Both the position numbers and the translations under genes were made by a program. Below, one piece after another: positions 22,007 to 30,609 of a stretch of 64,000 bases of DNA. The notes beneath the pieces were generated by a model. It was not told the origin of the DNA. It saw only the letters and a program-made list of their open reading frames with translations, and did no database searches. The stretch is taken from contig NZ_LR134356.1 in NCBI RefSeq assembly GCF_900637195.1, positions 3,100,001 through 3,164,000 of the forward strand, read 5' to 3'. The stretch's first letter is position 1. Each line of letters begins with the position of its first letter. The DNA comes from Mycolicibacterium aurum. Lineage in GTDB: Bacteria; Actinomycetota; Actinomycetes; Mycobacteriales; Mycobacteriaceae.

Positions 22007-22765
22007 ATGTCTGACGTCGCCGCTCCGCTCGAGCCACACCCCGTGGTGGCGCAGCTGGCTGCGTTGCATCACTTCCGTGTCTACGTCGACATCGCCGTCG
22101 TCGTCGTGGTGCTGGCGCTGACCAACCTGCTGGCGCACTTCACCACTCCCTGGGCGAACGTCGCCGTGGTCCCCGCCGCGGCGGTCGGGCTGCTGCTCCT
22201 GGTCCGCACGCGCGGTCTGGATTGGTCCGAGCTCGGCCTCGGCCGTGAACACTGGCGATCCGGCGCGGGCTACGCGCTGGGCGCGGTGGGACTCGTCGGC
22301 GCCGTGATCGCGATCGGCGCGATGCTGCCCTGGACCCGGCCGATGTTTTTGAACAACAACTACGCGACGCTCTCGGGTGCACTGGTCGCCTCGATGATCA
22401 TCATTCCGCTGCAGACCGTGATCCCTGAGGAACTGGCGTTCCGCGGCGTGCTGCACGGTGCGCTGGACCGGGCGTGGGGATGGCGCGGTGTCGCCGCCGC
22501 CGGCTCACTGCTGTTCGGCTTGTGGCACATCGCGACATCGATGGGATTGACGGCCAGCAATGTCGGCTTCACGAAGATCCTCGGTGGCGGGGTGTTCGGC
22601 ATGGTCGCCGGCGTCATCGGGGCGGTGGTGGCCACTGCGGCCGCGGGCTTCGTGTTCACCTGGCTGCGGCGCCGTAGCGGCAGCTTGATCGCGCCCATCG
22701 CGCTGCACTGGTCGCTCAACGGGCTCGGCGCGTTGGCCGCCGCGCTGGTGTGGCACCTGTCCTGA
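22007..22765 (+). CDS. CPBP-family intramembrane metalloprotease
   Basis: A 252-residue membrane protein with about seven to eight helices. The family motifs are in place: EELAFRG (motif 1, the catalytic Glu pair), FGLWH (motif 2) and a late HWSLNG (motif 4). Related CAAX-processing or bacteriocin-immunity-type (Abi) proteins cleave substrates within the membrane; in bacteria the substrates are mostly unknown. It lies 21 bases after xfp and is convergent with the CGNR gene, six bases apart. Confidence 0.88.
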   Translation: MSDVAAPLEPHPVVAQLAALHHFRVYVDIAVVVVVLALTNLLAHFTTPWANVAVVPAAAVGLLLLVRTRGLDWSELGLGREHWRSGAGYALGAVGLVGAVIAIGAMLPWTRPMFLNNNYATLSGALVASMIIIPLQTVIPEELAFRGVLHGALDRAWGWRGVAAAGSLLFGLWHIATSMGLTASNVGFTKILGGGVFGMVAGVIGAVVATAAAGFVFTWLRRRSGSLIAPIALHWSLNGLGALAAALVWHLS

Positions 22766-22771
22766 CTCGGA

Positions 22772-23362
22772 TCAGGCGCCCGCTTTCGCCCTGCGTGCGC
22801 GGAACTCCCGGTTCTTGAGTTTGTTGCCGCACGAGGCCATGTCGCACCACGTCCCGCCGTGGTTACGGGACTTGTCGTAGAACGCCCACCGGCATTCGTC
22901 GTTCCCACACGCCTTGAGCAACCGCCAGCTGTCGTCTCGCTGGGCATCGTGGATCACCAGCAGCAGCGCCGCGAGGCGAGCGGGAAGGTCGTCGCCGTCG
23001 ACCGCCACCGCGATCGTGCCGTCGGGACCGACCGCGGGGCGGACGTGCGCGGCTTCAGCGATCCGGTGCAGCGGTGCGAGTCGGTCGGGGGTCGGTTCCG
23101 GGCCGCCGCCGTTCTGGATGAGCAACGCCCGCAGCGCTTCTCGGACTTCGACGACGAGGGTGAGGTCGGCGTCGGTCAGCGGCGCAGACGGCGCCAGCAG
23201 TCGCTGCTCGACCAACCAGGGCCGGGCATCGGACGGATCAGCGAGACGGTCGGCGCCGTCGGGCCGCTCGACAGTGTTGACGAGCGACTGGATACGACGC
23301 AACGGGCCCGGCGCGGGTTTGTCCTCGTCGTCGCCCGGCCACGTCACCTGCCGCGAATTCAT
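22772..23362 (-). CDS. CGNR zinc-finger (ABATE-domain) transcriptional regulator
   Basis: A 196-residue protein with an N-terminal ABATE domain (residues about 20-145, SLVNTVE at the start) and a C-terminal CGNR zinc finger: CGNDECRWAFYDKSRNHGG then WCDMASCGNKLKNREFRAR, with four Cys and the basic helix. Proteins of this kind are stress-linked transcription factors in actinobacteria. The upstream gap has a perfect 10-base inverted repeat, an attractive autoregulatory site. It is divergent from the 159-residue hypothetical protein. Confidence 0.88.
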   Translation of the reverse strand: MNSRQVTWPGDDEDKPAPGPLRRIQSLVNTVERPDGADRLADPSDARPWLVEQRLLAPSAPLTDADLTLVVEVREALRALLIQNGGGPEPTPDRLAPLHRIAEAAHVRPAVGPDGTIAVAVDGDDLPARLAALLLVIHDAQRDDSWRLLKACGNDECRWAFYDKSRNHGGTWCDMASCGNKLKNREFRARRAKAGA

Positions 23363-23380
23363 CGGACCATGCTACATCGT

Positions 23381-23426
23381 CATGACCAGTAAATCGCATT
23401 GACTGGTCATGCATGACCGGTATAGG
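23381..23426 (+). promoter_or_regulatory. Operator palindrome overlapping a strong promoter
   Basis: CATGACCAGT (23381-23390) and ACTGGTCATG (23402-23411) form a perfect 10-base inverted repeat with 11 bases between; a third half-site CATGACCGG follows at 23412-23420. TTGACT (23399-23404), 16 bases, TATAGG (23421-23426) is a near-ideal SigA-type promoter reading towards the gene at 23466, and its -35 lies in the right arm. The palindrome is also 19 bases upstream of the CGNR start, so one bound dimer could control both genes. Confidence 0.65.
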
Positions 23427-23465
23427 GTTTTTGGTAGTCATAGCGAGCGAGGCGGAGACGACACG

Positions 23466-23945
23466 ATGCCCGATCACCGAATCACCCCCGAGCTACTGGG
23501 TGCCGTGACCTGTGCGCGCGCCGCCCCGGCGGCCCGGCGTTGCTCCCTCACTGCGCGGCTCACCGCCCGCCTGCGGGCTCACCGATACGACCGAATGCTC
23601 GCCGTGGGAGTCAGCGCCGACCCGGGGAGCGCACTTGCCGCGCACCGGACGCGCCTGACGTCGACGACCGAACGGCAGGCGGTCGCGAGTGCGCTGCTGC
23701 GAGCGGTACGGGAGGCGCGCGACCCCGACGTGCACTCGTGGCGCATTCCTGTCCACATCGTGAACGTCATCGCCGCCGCGGACCTCATCGACCAGGTAAG
23801 GCGGCGGTTGCAGTCCCCGCGTCCGGTTGGCGTACTCGGGATGGCCCGGCTGCGGCTCGTGCTCTCCGATGGCGCCGGTCCGCTCTACCGCTTCGGCCGC
23901 GGAGACCTGACCGGCCGCCTGGGGGCCGCTCTGGCGGAACTCTGA
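23466..23945 (+). CDS. Hypothetical protein, 159 residues
   Basis: Not recognised with confidence. The protein is Arg- and Ala-rich, predicted mostly helical, with two Cys in the first third (TCARAAPAARRC) and no signal peptide or membrane helix. A central WRIPVHIVNVIAAADLIDQ segment and a C-terminal YRFGRGDLTGRLGAALAEL look conserved-domain-like. It is driven by a clear promoter that overlaps the palindrome next to the CGNR regulator, so it may be that regulator's target. It is convergent with adhA: the stop codons are separated by one base. Confidence 0.65.
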   Translation: MPDHRITPELLGAVTCARAAPAARRCSLTARLTARLRAHRYDRMLAVGVSADPGSALAAHRTRLTSTTERQAVASALLRAVREARDPDVHSWRIPVHIVNVIAAADLIDQVRRRLQSPRPVGVLGMARLRLVLSDGAGPLYRFGRGDLTGRLGAALAEL

Positions 23946-23946
23946 G

Positions 23947-24963
23947 CTAGACCATCAGCACGCCGGCGCCGGCGATCCGTCCGCCGCTCAGGTCGGCGAG
24001 CGCCTGATCCGCTCGGTCCAGCGGGTACTGCGGGCCGGTCACCTCCAAGGGGTGATCGGCGGCGAACTCCAGAAAAGCGAGCGCGTCGGCGCGGGTGTTC
24101 GACGTCACCGAACGCAGCTGCCGCTCCTGAAAGAGGTGACGCTGAGAGTTCAGCGTCGGGATGTCACTGAGGTGGATGCCGGCGACCGCCAGCGTCCCGC
24201 CACGATCGAGTGCTTCGAGGGCGGGCAGGACGAGCTCGCCGACCGGAGCGAACAGGATTGCCGAATCCAGCGGCACCGGCGGCGCGGCGCTCGCCTCCTG
24301 GGCGGAGGCCGCACCGAGGGACAGCGCCAGCTCCCGGGCCTGTTCCCCACGGGTCATGACGTGAACTTCCGCGCCCGCGGCGAGTGCGACCTGGGCCGTG
24401 AGGTGAGCGCTCCCGCCGAAGCCGTAGATGCCGAGTCGCCCACCGGGCGGCACCTCGGCCCGCAGGAGTGCGCGGTAGCCGATGATTCCCGCGCACAGCA
24501 GCGGCGCCAGCTGGGCGTCGGTGTATCCGGCAGGCAGCGGCAGCGCGAACGCGGCAGGCACCGTCGCGAATTCGGCATAGCCACCGTCGGCGTCCCATCC
24601 CGTGTAGCGGGACTGCGGACACAGATTCTCCTGGCCGCGCACGCAAGACACGCAGGTACCGCAGGTATGGCGCAGCCACGCGATACCCACCCGATCGCCC
24701 GTCGCGAACCGCGAACCGGCGTCCGGGCCGAGCGCCACCACCTCGCCGACCACCTCGTGGCCGGGCGTCACGTCCGGCCGGTGTACCGGCAGGTCGCCCT
24801 CGGCAACGTGCAGATCGGTACGACAGACGCCACACACCCGCACGGACACCAGCAACTCGCCGGGTCCCGGCTCCGGTATCGGCACGTCCGCGGACACCAG
24901 CGGTCGGGTCGACATCGGCCCGGGGCGCCGGACCTGCCATGCCCGCATCGTGCGGTCGGTCAT
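23947..24963 (-). CDS. adhA: Zinc-dependent alcohol dehydrogenase
   Basis: A 338-residue medium-chain dehydrogenase. Catalytic zinc ligands: [10 protein letters not shown] and GHEVVG; structural zinc ligands: [15 protein letters not shown]. The Rossmann domain has [11 protein letters not shown]. It matches the position and sequence style of AdhA (Rv1862) of M. tuberculosis. Members oxidise primary alcohols or reduce aldehydes in the cytoplasm; the preferred substrate is not known from sequence. The start at 24963 gives the expected N-terminus [15 protein letters not shown]. GlsB follows upstream on the same strand but with a gap that suits its own transcription. Confidence 0.92.
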   Translation of the reverse strand: MTDRTMRAWQVRRPGPMSTRPLVSADVPIPEPGPGELLVSVRVCGVCRTDLHVAEGDLPVHRPDVTPGHEVVGEVVALGPDAGSRFATGDRVGIAWLRHTCGTCVSCVRGQENLCPQSRYTGWDADGGYAEFATVPAAFALPLPAGYTDAQLAPLLCAGIIGYRALLRAEVPPGGRLGIYGFGGSAHLTAQVALAAGAEVHVMTRGEQARELALSLGAASAQEASAAPPVPLDSAILFAPVGELVLPALEALDRGGTLAVAGIHLSDIPTLNSQRHLFQERQLRSVTSNTRADALAFLEFAADHPLEVTGPQYPLDRADQALADLSGGRIAGAGVLMV

Positions 24964-24988
24964 GACCTCACGATGCCACGGCCGCGGG

Positions 24989-25294
24989 TCAGACCTTCTT
25001 TCTCTGCACCATGCCGACGATCCACAGCAGGATCACTGCGCCGAGTACGGCTGTGAACAGCGTGAACCACCAGCCGCCACCCGCCGTATCGAGGAAGAAG
25101 CTCAACAGGAACCCTCCGATGAGCGCGCCGACGACGCCGATCACGATGTTCATCAGGATTCCCGACCCGGAGCCCTTGACGATCTTCCCGGCGATCCATC
25201 CCGCGATGGCGCCGATGATGATGTAGCCGATCCAGCCCACGCTGGTGACCGTGCTGGAACGCGCCAGAATCTCTGTTGCCGCAATCATCTCCAT
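24989..25294 (-). CDS. GlsB/YeaQ/YmgE-family small membrane protein
   Basis: A 101-residue inner-membrane protein with three hydrophobic helices: [19 protein letters not shown], then [20 protein letters not shown] and [20 protein letters not shown], ending in RKKV. The first helix with its Gly pattern is typical of the transglycosylase-associated/GlsB stress-response family. Equivalent to Rv1861 by position. ATG 25294 is chosen because it directly precedes the conserved domain and follows GGAG. Function unknown; family members are induced by stress in other bacteria. Confidence 0.85.
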   Translation of the reverse strand: MEMIAATEILARSSTVTSVGWIGYIIIGAIAGWIAGKIVKGSGSGILMNIVIGVVGALIGGFLLSFFLDTAGGGWWFTLFTAVLGAVILLWIVGMVQRKKV

Positions 25295-25423
25295 CAGGAG
25301 CTCCCACCTGTCGATCGCCGGGCCCGGTGCGGATGCGACCGGACCATGGCCCAGGTATACCGCCGCCGGGTAACGAATCGGCAATGCAAACGGTGCGCGA
25401 AACGGACACGATCACGCGGGCCG

Positions 25424-26398
25424 TCAGGCCGGGGGCAGCATCCCCGGCGCCGTGTTCGGATCCACCGGAACCGGCACGCCGACGGCGGGCCTCGGTGCCG
25501 GTGCGTTCGGGTCCACCGGTGGCGGCGGCGCGTTGGGGTCCGGCGGCGGAGGCGGTGGCGGTGGCGTCCACGGGCGAATCGAGTTGGCCAGCGTGACGGC
25601 TTCGGCCTGCGGAACCGGGTTGGTCGCCGTACCCAGCCACACCACGAACCACCGCTCCGGTGTGCGCTGCCCGCGGGGAGTGCCGGGAGCCGTCGGTGCA
25701 CCCACGACACCGGCCCAGATCTGCCCGTTGGGCTTATTGGTGTCGGTGAACTTCACCTCGTAGTAGGAGGCGACGCCCGTCGCGCCTCCGGCGTCCAGCG
25801 GTATCACCTGTTGGTTGACCCTGGTCCCCGGGAAAGGCATGAAGAACTCGCCCATGTCGGACGCCAGCCGCTGCGCGGCCTTGGTGTTGTCACTCTCGGC
25901 GCCTGCGAACAGTTTCAGATCGAGCCGGCCGAGCAGGACGCTGGTGTCGCTGGCGGGCTCGGCGTCGGGCGGTGACCCTTCCGGCGGCAGCTTCGACAGC
26001 AGTGCCTGTCCGTACGACAGTTGCGTCGCGTCCGAGACCGTCCAGCCGGCCGGGACGACGTAGCTGAAGCCGCCGGCGGCGTTGTCCACGCGGCCGGGCT
26101 CCGGCGCGGGTGGCGCTTCGGGGTTGGCCGGCGGTGCCGGTGCGTTCGGGTCGACCGCGGGCGGCGGCGCATTCGGGTCGACGGGCGCAGGTGGTGGCAC
26201 CGCAGGCGGCGGGGCTTCGGGTGCACCGACCGCGGGAGGCGGTGGGGCAGGCGAAGGCGTCGGCGCGGGCTGAGCGTGCGCGACCGCGGGCAGGGTCAAC
26301 GCCGCCGCCAACGCGATGGTCGTGGCGCCGCTCAGTGCCGCGCGGAGCGACGTCGACAGGCACTTACGGCGGGGAGGATGCACATCCTGCTGATCCAT
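25424..26398 (-). CDS. apa: Alanine/proline-rich secreted protein Apa (MPT32, fibronectin-attachment protein)
   Basis: A 324-residue secreted protein. Signal peptide to about residue 42 (cleavage after AHA), then a Pro/Ala-rich segment with repeated PVDPNAPPP units (43-100), a globular central domain (about 103-275, with [15 protein letters not shown] and a fibronectin-attachment-type [10 protein letters not shown]-like stretch, here [10 protein letters not shown]), and a second Pro-rich tail. In M. tuberculosis the homologue Rv1860 is an O-mannosylated antigen that binds fibronectin and lectins. Unlike M. tuberculosis, the modABC genes are not beside it. It has a long A/T-rich upstream region. 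Confidence 0.93.
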   Translation of the reverse strand: MDQQDVHPPRRKCLSTSLRAALSGATTIALAAALTLPAVAHAQPAPTPSPAPPPPAVGAPEAPPPAVPPPAPVDPNAPPPAVDPNAPAPPANPEAPPAPEPGRVDNAAGGFSYVVPAGWTVSDATQLSYGQALLSKLPPEGSPPDAEPASDTSVLLGRLDLKLFAGAESDNTKAAQRLASDMGEFFMPFPGTRVNQQVIPLDAGGATGVASYYEVKFTDTNKPNGQIWAGVVGAPTAPGTPRGQRTPERWFVVWLGTATNPVPQAEAVTLANSIRPWTPPPPPPPPDPNAPPPPVDPNAPAPRPAVGVPVPVDPNTAPGMLPPA

Positions 26399-26740
26399 GG
26401 GGATGAAACTACCGTGTTACAGCCGTGACGCAAGTGTGAGGAGGTCAAAGAGTGCTCAATTGTTATATTGCTGTATGTTAGATCACAGCACATAGACAGG
26501 TTTTGAAAGTTTGCTGACATGCGTCAGCTCCCGCACGGCGCGCGGGCGGTGCGAGCGGTAGCTCTGCTGCTGCAGAGTCTGACCAGTTGATCGCGGCACG
26601 TCGCGGCACCGTTACGCCGCCCATTCCAGCGTTCGCCGGGGCCGTTCACGGGACGGCGCGTCGGGTTTCCGCATCTTGCTACTGTCCAGTAACATTTAGC
26701 CGACTCGCTGGGGTTCAGCGTCGAACGCAACAGGAGGCCG
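26399..26740. other. Divergent intergenic region, apa and degenerate SDR
   Basis: About 340 bases with no supportable gene. The part next to apa (26400-26520) is unusually A/T-rich and should hold the apa promoter. Near the other end, TACTGTCCAGTA (26680-26691) is a palindrome with five-base arms, 49 bases upstream of the SDR start, in the right place for a TetR-type operator. Which regulator binds it is unknown. Confidence 0.5.
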
Positions 26741-27415
26741 ATGATGGATGTGCTGATCACGGGGTGCGACACCGAACTTGGCCGCACGATCGCGGAGAGC
26801 TTCTGCGGAGCCGGCCACACGGTATTGCTCGGCGGACGGAACCGCGACGACCTCGAAGTTCTCGCCAAGGAACTCGACGTCGACGCGCTCGTGTTCGACA
26901 ACACCGATCCCGCCTCGGTCGCCGGCCTGCACGGCCAGGTACCCGCACATCTGGACACGATCATCAACGTCCCCGCCCCGCAGTGGCACGGCGGCGATCC
27001 CCGCACCTACACGCTCAGCGACCACGCCGGCGAATGGCGGGGCCTCTTCGATGCCGGGCTGGTCGCGTCGGTGCTGACCGTCCAGGTCCTCGGCGACCAT
27101 CTGCGCTCGGGTGGCTCGATCGTCACCGTGATCCCCGATCCGCCGCGCGACGGTTCTGCCGCCGCCGCCGTGAAGGCCGCGATCACCGACTGGACCGCCG
27201 GACAGGCCAATCACTTCGGCATCCGCGGTATCACCGTCAACGCCGTCGCGGTGGGCCGCGGCGTCGACCAGGGCTACGCCGGGCTGGGCACCACCCCGCC
27301 GTCGGTCAGTGCGGAGATCTCGCGGCTGTCGCTGTTTCTCACCACCCCGGCGGCCCGGCACATCACCGGACAGACGCTGCACGTCAGCCACGGCGCGCTC
27401 GCCAACTTCGCCTGA
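26741..27415 (+). CDS. SDR-fold protein lacking the catalytic tyrosine
   Basis: A 224-residue Rossmann-fold protein matching Rv1856c by position. The N-terminal cofactor motif TGCDTELG and GGRNRDDL are present and the C-terminal GITVNAVAVGRG and TGQTLHVSHG are SDR-like. The active site is altered: the NNAG motif reads NVPAP, and the Tyr of YxxxK is Ala (SAAAAVK). It may bind NAD(P) without reducing a substrate, or serve as a partner. A palindrome lies in its upstream region. The F420-type oxidoreductase begins 70 bases downstream in the same direction. Confidence 0.8.
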   Translation: MMDVLITGCDTELGRTIAESFCGAGHTVLLGGRNRDDLEVLAKELDVDALVFDNTDPASVAGLHGQVPAHLDTIINVPAPQWHGGDPRTYTLSDHAGEWRGLFDAGLVASVLTVQVLGDHLRSGGSIVTVIPDPPRDGSAAAAVKAAITDWTAGQANHFGIRGITVNAVAVGRGVDQGYAGLGTTPPSVSAEISRLSLFLTTPAARHITGQTLHVSHGALANFA

Positions 27416-27485
27416 ATTTATTCCGGCCTTCGCGTCCAGCGAAACGCACGCCGCCGCGGCGCAGGCAGTGGTTAGGGTCGAACAC

Positions 27486-28436
27486 GTGACGATTCGACTC
27501 GGGCTTCAGATCAACAACTTCTCCTACGGGGCATCCGGCCAGGCTGATGTCGCCGACCTCTTCCCCACCGTCATCGCGCAGGCGCAGGAGGCCGACAACG
27601 CCGGCTTCGACTCCGTCTTCCTGATGGACCACTTCTACCAACTCCCCGGTATCGGCAGCCCGGACCAGCCGATGCTGGAGGCCTACACCGCCCTCGGCGC
27701 CCTGGCGACAGCCACCGAGAACGTGGCGCTGGGAACTTTGGTCACCGGCAACACCTATCGCAATCCGACGCTGCTGGCCAAGGCGATCACCACGCTCGAC
27801 GTCATCAGCCAAGGGCGCGCGATCCTGGGCCTCGGCACCGGCTGGTTCGAGCTGGAGCACGACCAACTGGGCTACGAGTTCGGGACCTTCACCGACCGGT
27901 TCAACAAACTCGACGAAGGGTTGCAGATCATTCTGCCGATGCTCAAGGGTGAGCGCGCCACCTTCACCGGGAAGTACTACCGCACCCAGGAAGCGTTCGC
28001 CAATCCCCGCTTCCGCGAACACATTCCGCTGATGATCGGTGGCAGCGGCGAGAAGAAGACCATCCCGCTGGCGGCCCGGCACTTCGACCACCTCAACATC
28101 ATCGCCGGCTTCGACCAGCTGGCCCGCAAGCTCGACGTGGTCCGGCAGCGCTGCGAGGAGATCGACCGCGATCCCGCGACGCTGGAAACCAGCATGCTGG
28201 TCGGCGCCTTCATCGGGGGTCCGGAGGACGGAGTCGACCCGAACTCCATCCCCGACGAGTTCAAGCAGAGCACCGTGGCGGGCAGCGTCGAGCAGATTGC
28301 CGAGCAGATCAAGTCGAAAGTTCTCGACGCCGGGATCGACGGCGTGATCCTGTACGTACCCACGCAGATCTTCGGCTATCAGCCGGGTCAGATCGCCGCG
28401 CTCGGCGAGGCACTCAAGCCGCTGGTCACCGGCTGA
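27486..28436 (+). CDS. LLM-class F420-dependent oxidoreductase
   Basis: A 316-residue luciferase-like TIM barrel, equivalent to Rv1855c by position. Family elements: LGLQINNFSYG at strand 1, AGFDSVFLMDHFYQLPG, LGTLVTGNTYRNPTLLAK, and LGLGTGWFELEHDQLGYEF, the segment typical of F420-using members. It probably transfers a hydride between F420 and an unknown substrate. GTG at 27486 is the start; there is no better upstream codon within the family boundaries. A 7-bp stem hairpin 38 bases after the stop may terminate the transcript before ndh. Confidence 0.9.
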   Translation: MTIRLGLQINNFSYGASGQADVADLFPTVIAQAQEADNAGFDSVFLMDHFYQLPGIGSPDQPMLEAYTALGALATATENVALGTLVTGNTYRNPTLLAKAITTLDVISQGRAILGLGTGWFELEHDQLGYEFGTFTDRFNKLDEGLQIILPMLKGERATFTGKYYRTQEAFANPRFREHIPLMIGGSGEKKTIPLAARHFDHLNIIAGFDQLARKLDVVRQRCEEIDRDPATLETSMLVGAFIGGPEDGVDPNSIPDEFKQSTVAGSVEQIAEQIKSKVLDAGIDGVILYVPTQIFGYQPGQIAALGEALKPLVTG

Positions 28437-28474
28437 TCTGCCCCAGCACACGCACCGACGGGATGAACAGCGGC

Positions 28475-28496
28475 CGCGGTGGGGTATCTCACCGCG
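28475..28496 (+). terminator. Hairpin after the LLM gene
   Basis: CGCGGTG (28475-28481) and CACCGCG (28490-28496) pair perfectly around an eight-base loop, 38 bases past the stop. A second weaker repeat, CAACGA/TCGTTG at 28510-28530, follows and may belong to the ndh promoter. Confidence 0.45.
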
Positions 28497-28572
28497 CCAC
28501 CCGGAAGGGCAACGACTAAAGTTTTCGTTGTTCTGAATGGGTAAAGAAGGAATCCGAGACGGGTCCGCCAAG

Positions 28573-28590
28573 GGATCCGGAAGCGGATCC
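28573..28590 (+). repeat. GGATCCG inverted repeat in the ndh leader
   Basis: GGATCCG (28573-28579), four bases, CGGATCC (28584-28590), directly before the ribosome site of ndh. Related ATCCG/GTCCG copies occur at about 28551 and 28563, so the leader contains a run of similar units. Could be an operator or an RNA hairpin; unassigned. Confidence 0.4.
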
Positions 28591-28604
28591 GACAAGGAGC
28601 AGCA

Positions 28605-29978
28605 ATGAGCCATCCCGGAGCCACTCCGTCCGACCGGCACAAAGTCGTCATCATCGGGTCGGGCTTCGGTGGGTTGACCGCAGCCAAGACGCTCAAGAAG
28701 GCAGACGTCGACATCAAGATGGTCGCCCGGACCACCCACCACCTGTTCCAGCCGCTGCTGTACCAGGTGGCGACCGGCATCATCTCAGAAGGCGAGATCG
28801 CCCCGGCGACCCGCGTGATCCTGCGCAACCAGAAGAACGCCCAGGTACTGCTCGGCGACGTCACCCGGGTGGACCTGGAGTCCAAGACCATCCGGTCCGA
28901 GCTGCTGGGACACACCTACGTCACGCCGTTCGACAGCCTGATCATCGCTGCCGGCGCAGGCCAGTCCTATTTCGGCAACGACCATTTCGCCGAGTTCGCC
29001 CCTGGCATGAAGTCCATCGACGATGCGCTGGAGTTGCGCGGCCGCATCCTCGGCGCCTTCGAGCAGGCGGAACGCTCCAGTGATCCCGCGCGGCGGGAGA
29101 AACTGTTGACGTTCGTCGTCGTGGGCGCAGGCCCGACCGGCGTCGAGATGGCCGGGCAGATCGCTGAATTGGCCGACCACACGCTCAAAGGCACGTTCCG
29201 CCACATCGATTCGACGAAGGCCCGGGTGATTCTGCTCGACGCCGCTCCCGCTGTGCTGCCCCCGATGGGTGAGAAACTCGGCAAGAAGGCGCAGGCCCGG
29301 CTGGAGAAGCTGGGCGTCGAGATCCAGCTCAACGCGATGGTCACCGACGTCGACCGCAACGGCATCACCGTCAAGGACCCCGACGGCACGATCCGTCGCA
29401 TCGAGGCCGCATGCAAGGTGTGGTCCGCCGGGGTTTCGGCGAGCCCGCTGGGACGCGACCTGGCGGATCAGTCGGGTGTCGAGCTGGACCGCGCGGGCCG
29501 CGTGAAGGTGCTGCCCGATCTGTCGATCCCGGGCCACCCGAATGTGTTTGTCGTGGGCGACATGGCAGCGGTCGAAGGTGTCCCGGGCATGGCGCAGGGC
29601 GCGATCCAGGGTGGCAAGTACGCCGCCAAGGCCATCATGGCCGGCCTCAAGGGCGCCGATCCGACCCAGCGGGAGCCGTTCGACTACTTCGACAAGGGCT
29701 CGATGGCCACGGTGTCGAAGTTCAGCGCGGTGGCGAAGATCGGACCGCTCGAGTTCGGCGGCTTCATCGCGTGGCTGGCCTGGCTGTTCCTGCACCTGAT
29801 CTATCTGGTCGGCTTCAAGACCAAGATCGTGACGATGCTGTCGTGGACGGTGACGTTCCTCGGACGCAACCGCGGCCAGTTGACCATCACCGAGCAGCAG
29901 GCCTATGCGCGAACACGCATCGAGGAGCTCGAGGAGATCGCGGCCGCCGTGCAGGAGACCGAGAAAGCGGCGAGTTAG
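28605..29978 (+). CDS. ndh: Type II NADH dehydrogenase (NDH-2)
   Basis: Single-subunit membrane-bound NADH:menaquinone oxidoreductase that feeds electrons into the respiratory chain without pumping protons. The 457-residue protein has two dinucleotide folds: FAD motif GSGFGG near residue 18 and NADH motif GAGPTGVEMAG near 175. VFVVGDMAAVEG is the late FAD motif. The C-terminal helix FIAWLAWLFLHLIYLVGFKTK is the membrane anchor. AAGGAG precedes the ATG. Equivalent to Rv1854c. It ends four bases from the convergent ureD stop, with no terminator between. Confidence 0.96.
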   Translation: MSHPGATPSDRHKVVIIGSGFGGLTAAKTLKKADVDIKMVARTTHHLFQPLLYQVATGIISEGEIAPATRVILRNQKNAQVLLGDVTRVDLESKTIRSELLGHTYVTPFDSLIIAAGAGQSYFGNDHFAEFAPGMKSIDDALELRGRILGAFEQAERSSDPARREKLLTFVVVGAGPTGVEMAGQIAELADHTLKGTFRHIDSTKARVILLDAAPAVLPPMGEKLGKKAQARLEKLGVEIQLNAMVTDVDRNGITVKDPDGTIRRIEAACKVWSAGVSASPLGRDLADQSGVELDRAGRVKVLPDLSIPGHPNVFVVGDMAAVEGVPGMAQGAIQGGKYAAKAIMAGLKGADPTQREPFDYFDKGSMATVSKFSAVAKIGPLEFGGFIAWLAWLFLHLIYLVGFKTKIVTMLSWTVTFLGRNRGQLTITEQQAYARTRIEELEEIAAAVQETEKAAS

Positions 29979-29982
29979 TCCG

Positions 29983-30609
29983 TCACAGTCGGTCGCCCTG
30001 CCAGGTGGACAGGCAGCCGCCGCCGGCCAGCTCCAGCGTCGTCCCGACTCCGTCGACATCGCTGCGCGGATAACGCATCTCGCTGATGCAGGCACGGGGA
30101 GCGGCTATCTCGTCGTCGGCGAGGGACCCGTTGCCCAGCTCGACGCGATGTCGCAGCAGCGGCTTCCCGTCGATGTCGGCGTGCAGGGATCCTGACCAGA
30201 AGCCTTGACGCTCACCGGTTCTGCCGATCTGCACGCGTTCTCGCAGCCGTAGCACGCCGTCGCCGCCCAGGGTCAGCCGGGTGGCCGTGAAGTGCCGCGA
30301 GGTAGCCGCGACGATGGTCGGTTGCGGGTCGAGGTCGAGCTCCCCCGCGACGTCCAAGGTCCACGTCGAGTGGGACTCGTCGGTGGTCGCACCCGGCAGC
30401 GTCACCGTCGCCGCGACGGTGCGCAGTGTCAGCCGTGCACCGGGTTCCACCACCACCCGCATCTGGATCGCGTCGCCACCCAGCGGGGTGGCAACCGACG
30501 ACACCAGATGCACCGTGTCGGTATCGGTGCGGCGGCCCGCGATGCCGCCGGTGCACTCGATGTGCGGTGCCCGGCCCCGTTTCGCGACGATCAGGACGTC
30601 CGAACGCAT
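29983..30609 (-). CDS. ureD: Urease accessory protein UreD
   Basis: Scaffold protein that binds the urease apoenzyme together with UreF and UreG for nickel insertion. At 208 residues it is the short mycobacterial form. Family segments are VVEPGARLTLRTVAAT, the strand SHSTWTLDVAGELDLDPQPT, ATSRHFTATRLTLGGDGVL and GFWSGSLHADIDGKPLLRH. The ATG abuts the ureG stop exactly (30609/30610), so it is the last gene of the operon read ureA-B-C-F-G-D. No gene follows except convergent ndh. Confidence 0.93.
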   Translation of the reverse strand: MRSDVLIVAKRGRAPHIECTGGIAGRRTDTDTVHLVSSVATPLGGDAIQMRVVVEPGARLTLRTVAATVTLPGATTDESHSTWTLDVAGELDLDPQPTIVAATSRHFTATRLTLGGDGVLRLRERVQIGRTGERQGFWSGSLHADIDGKPLLRHRVELGNGSLADDEIAAPRACISEMRYPRSDVDGVGTTLELAGGGCLSTWQGDRL

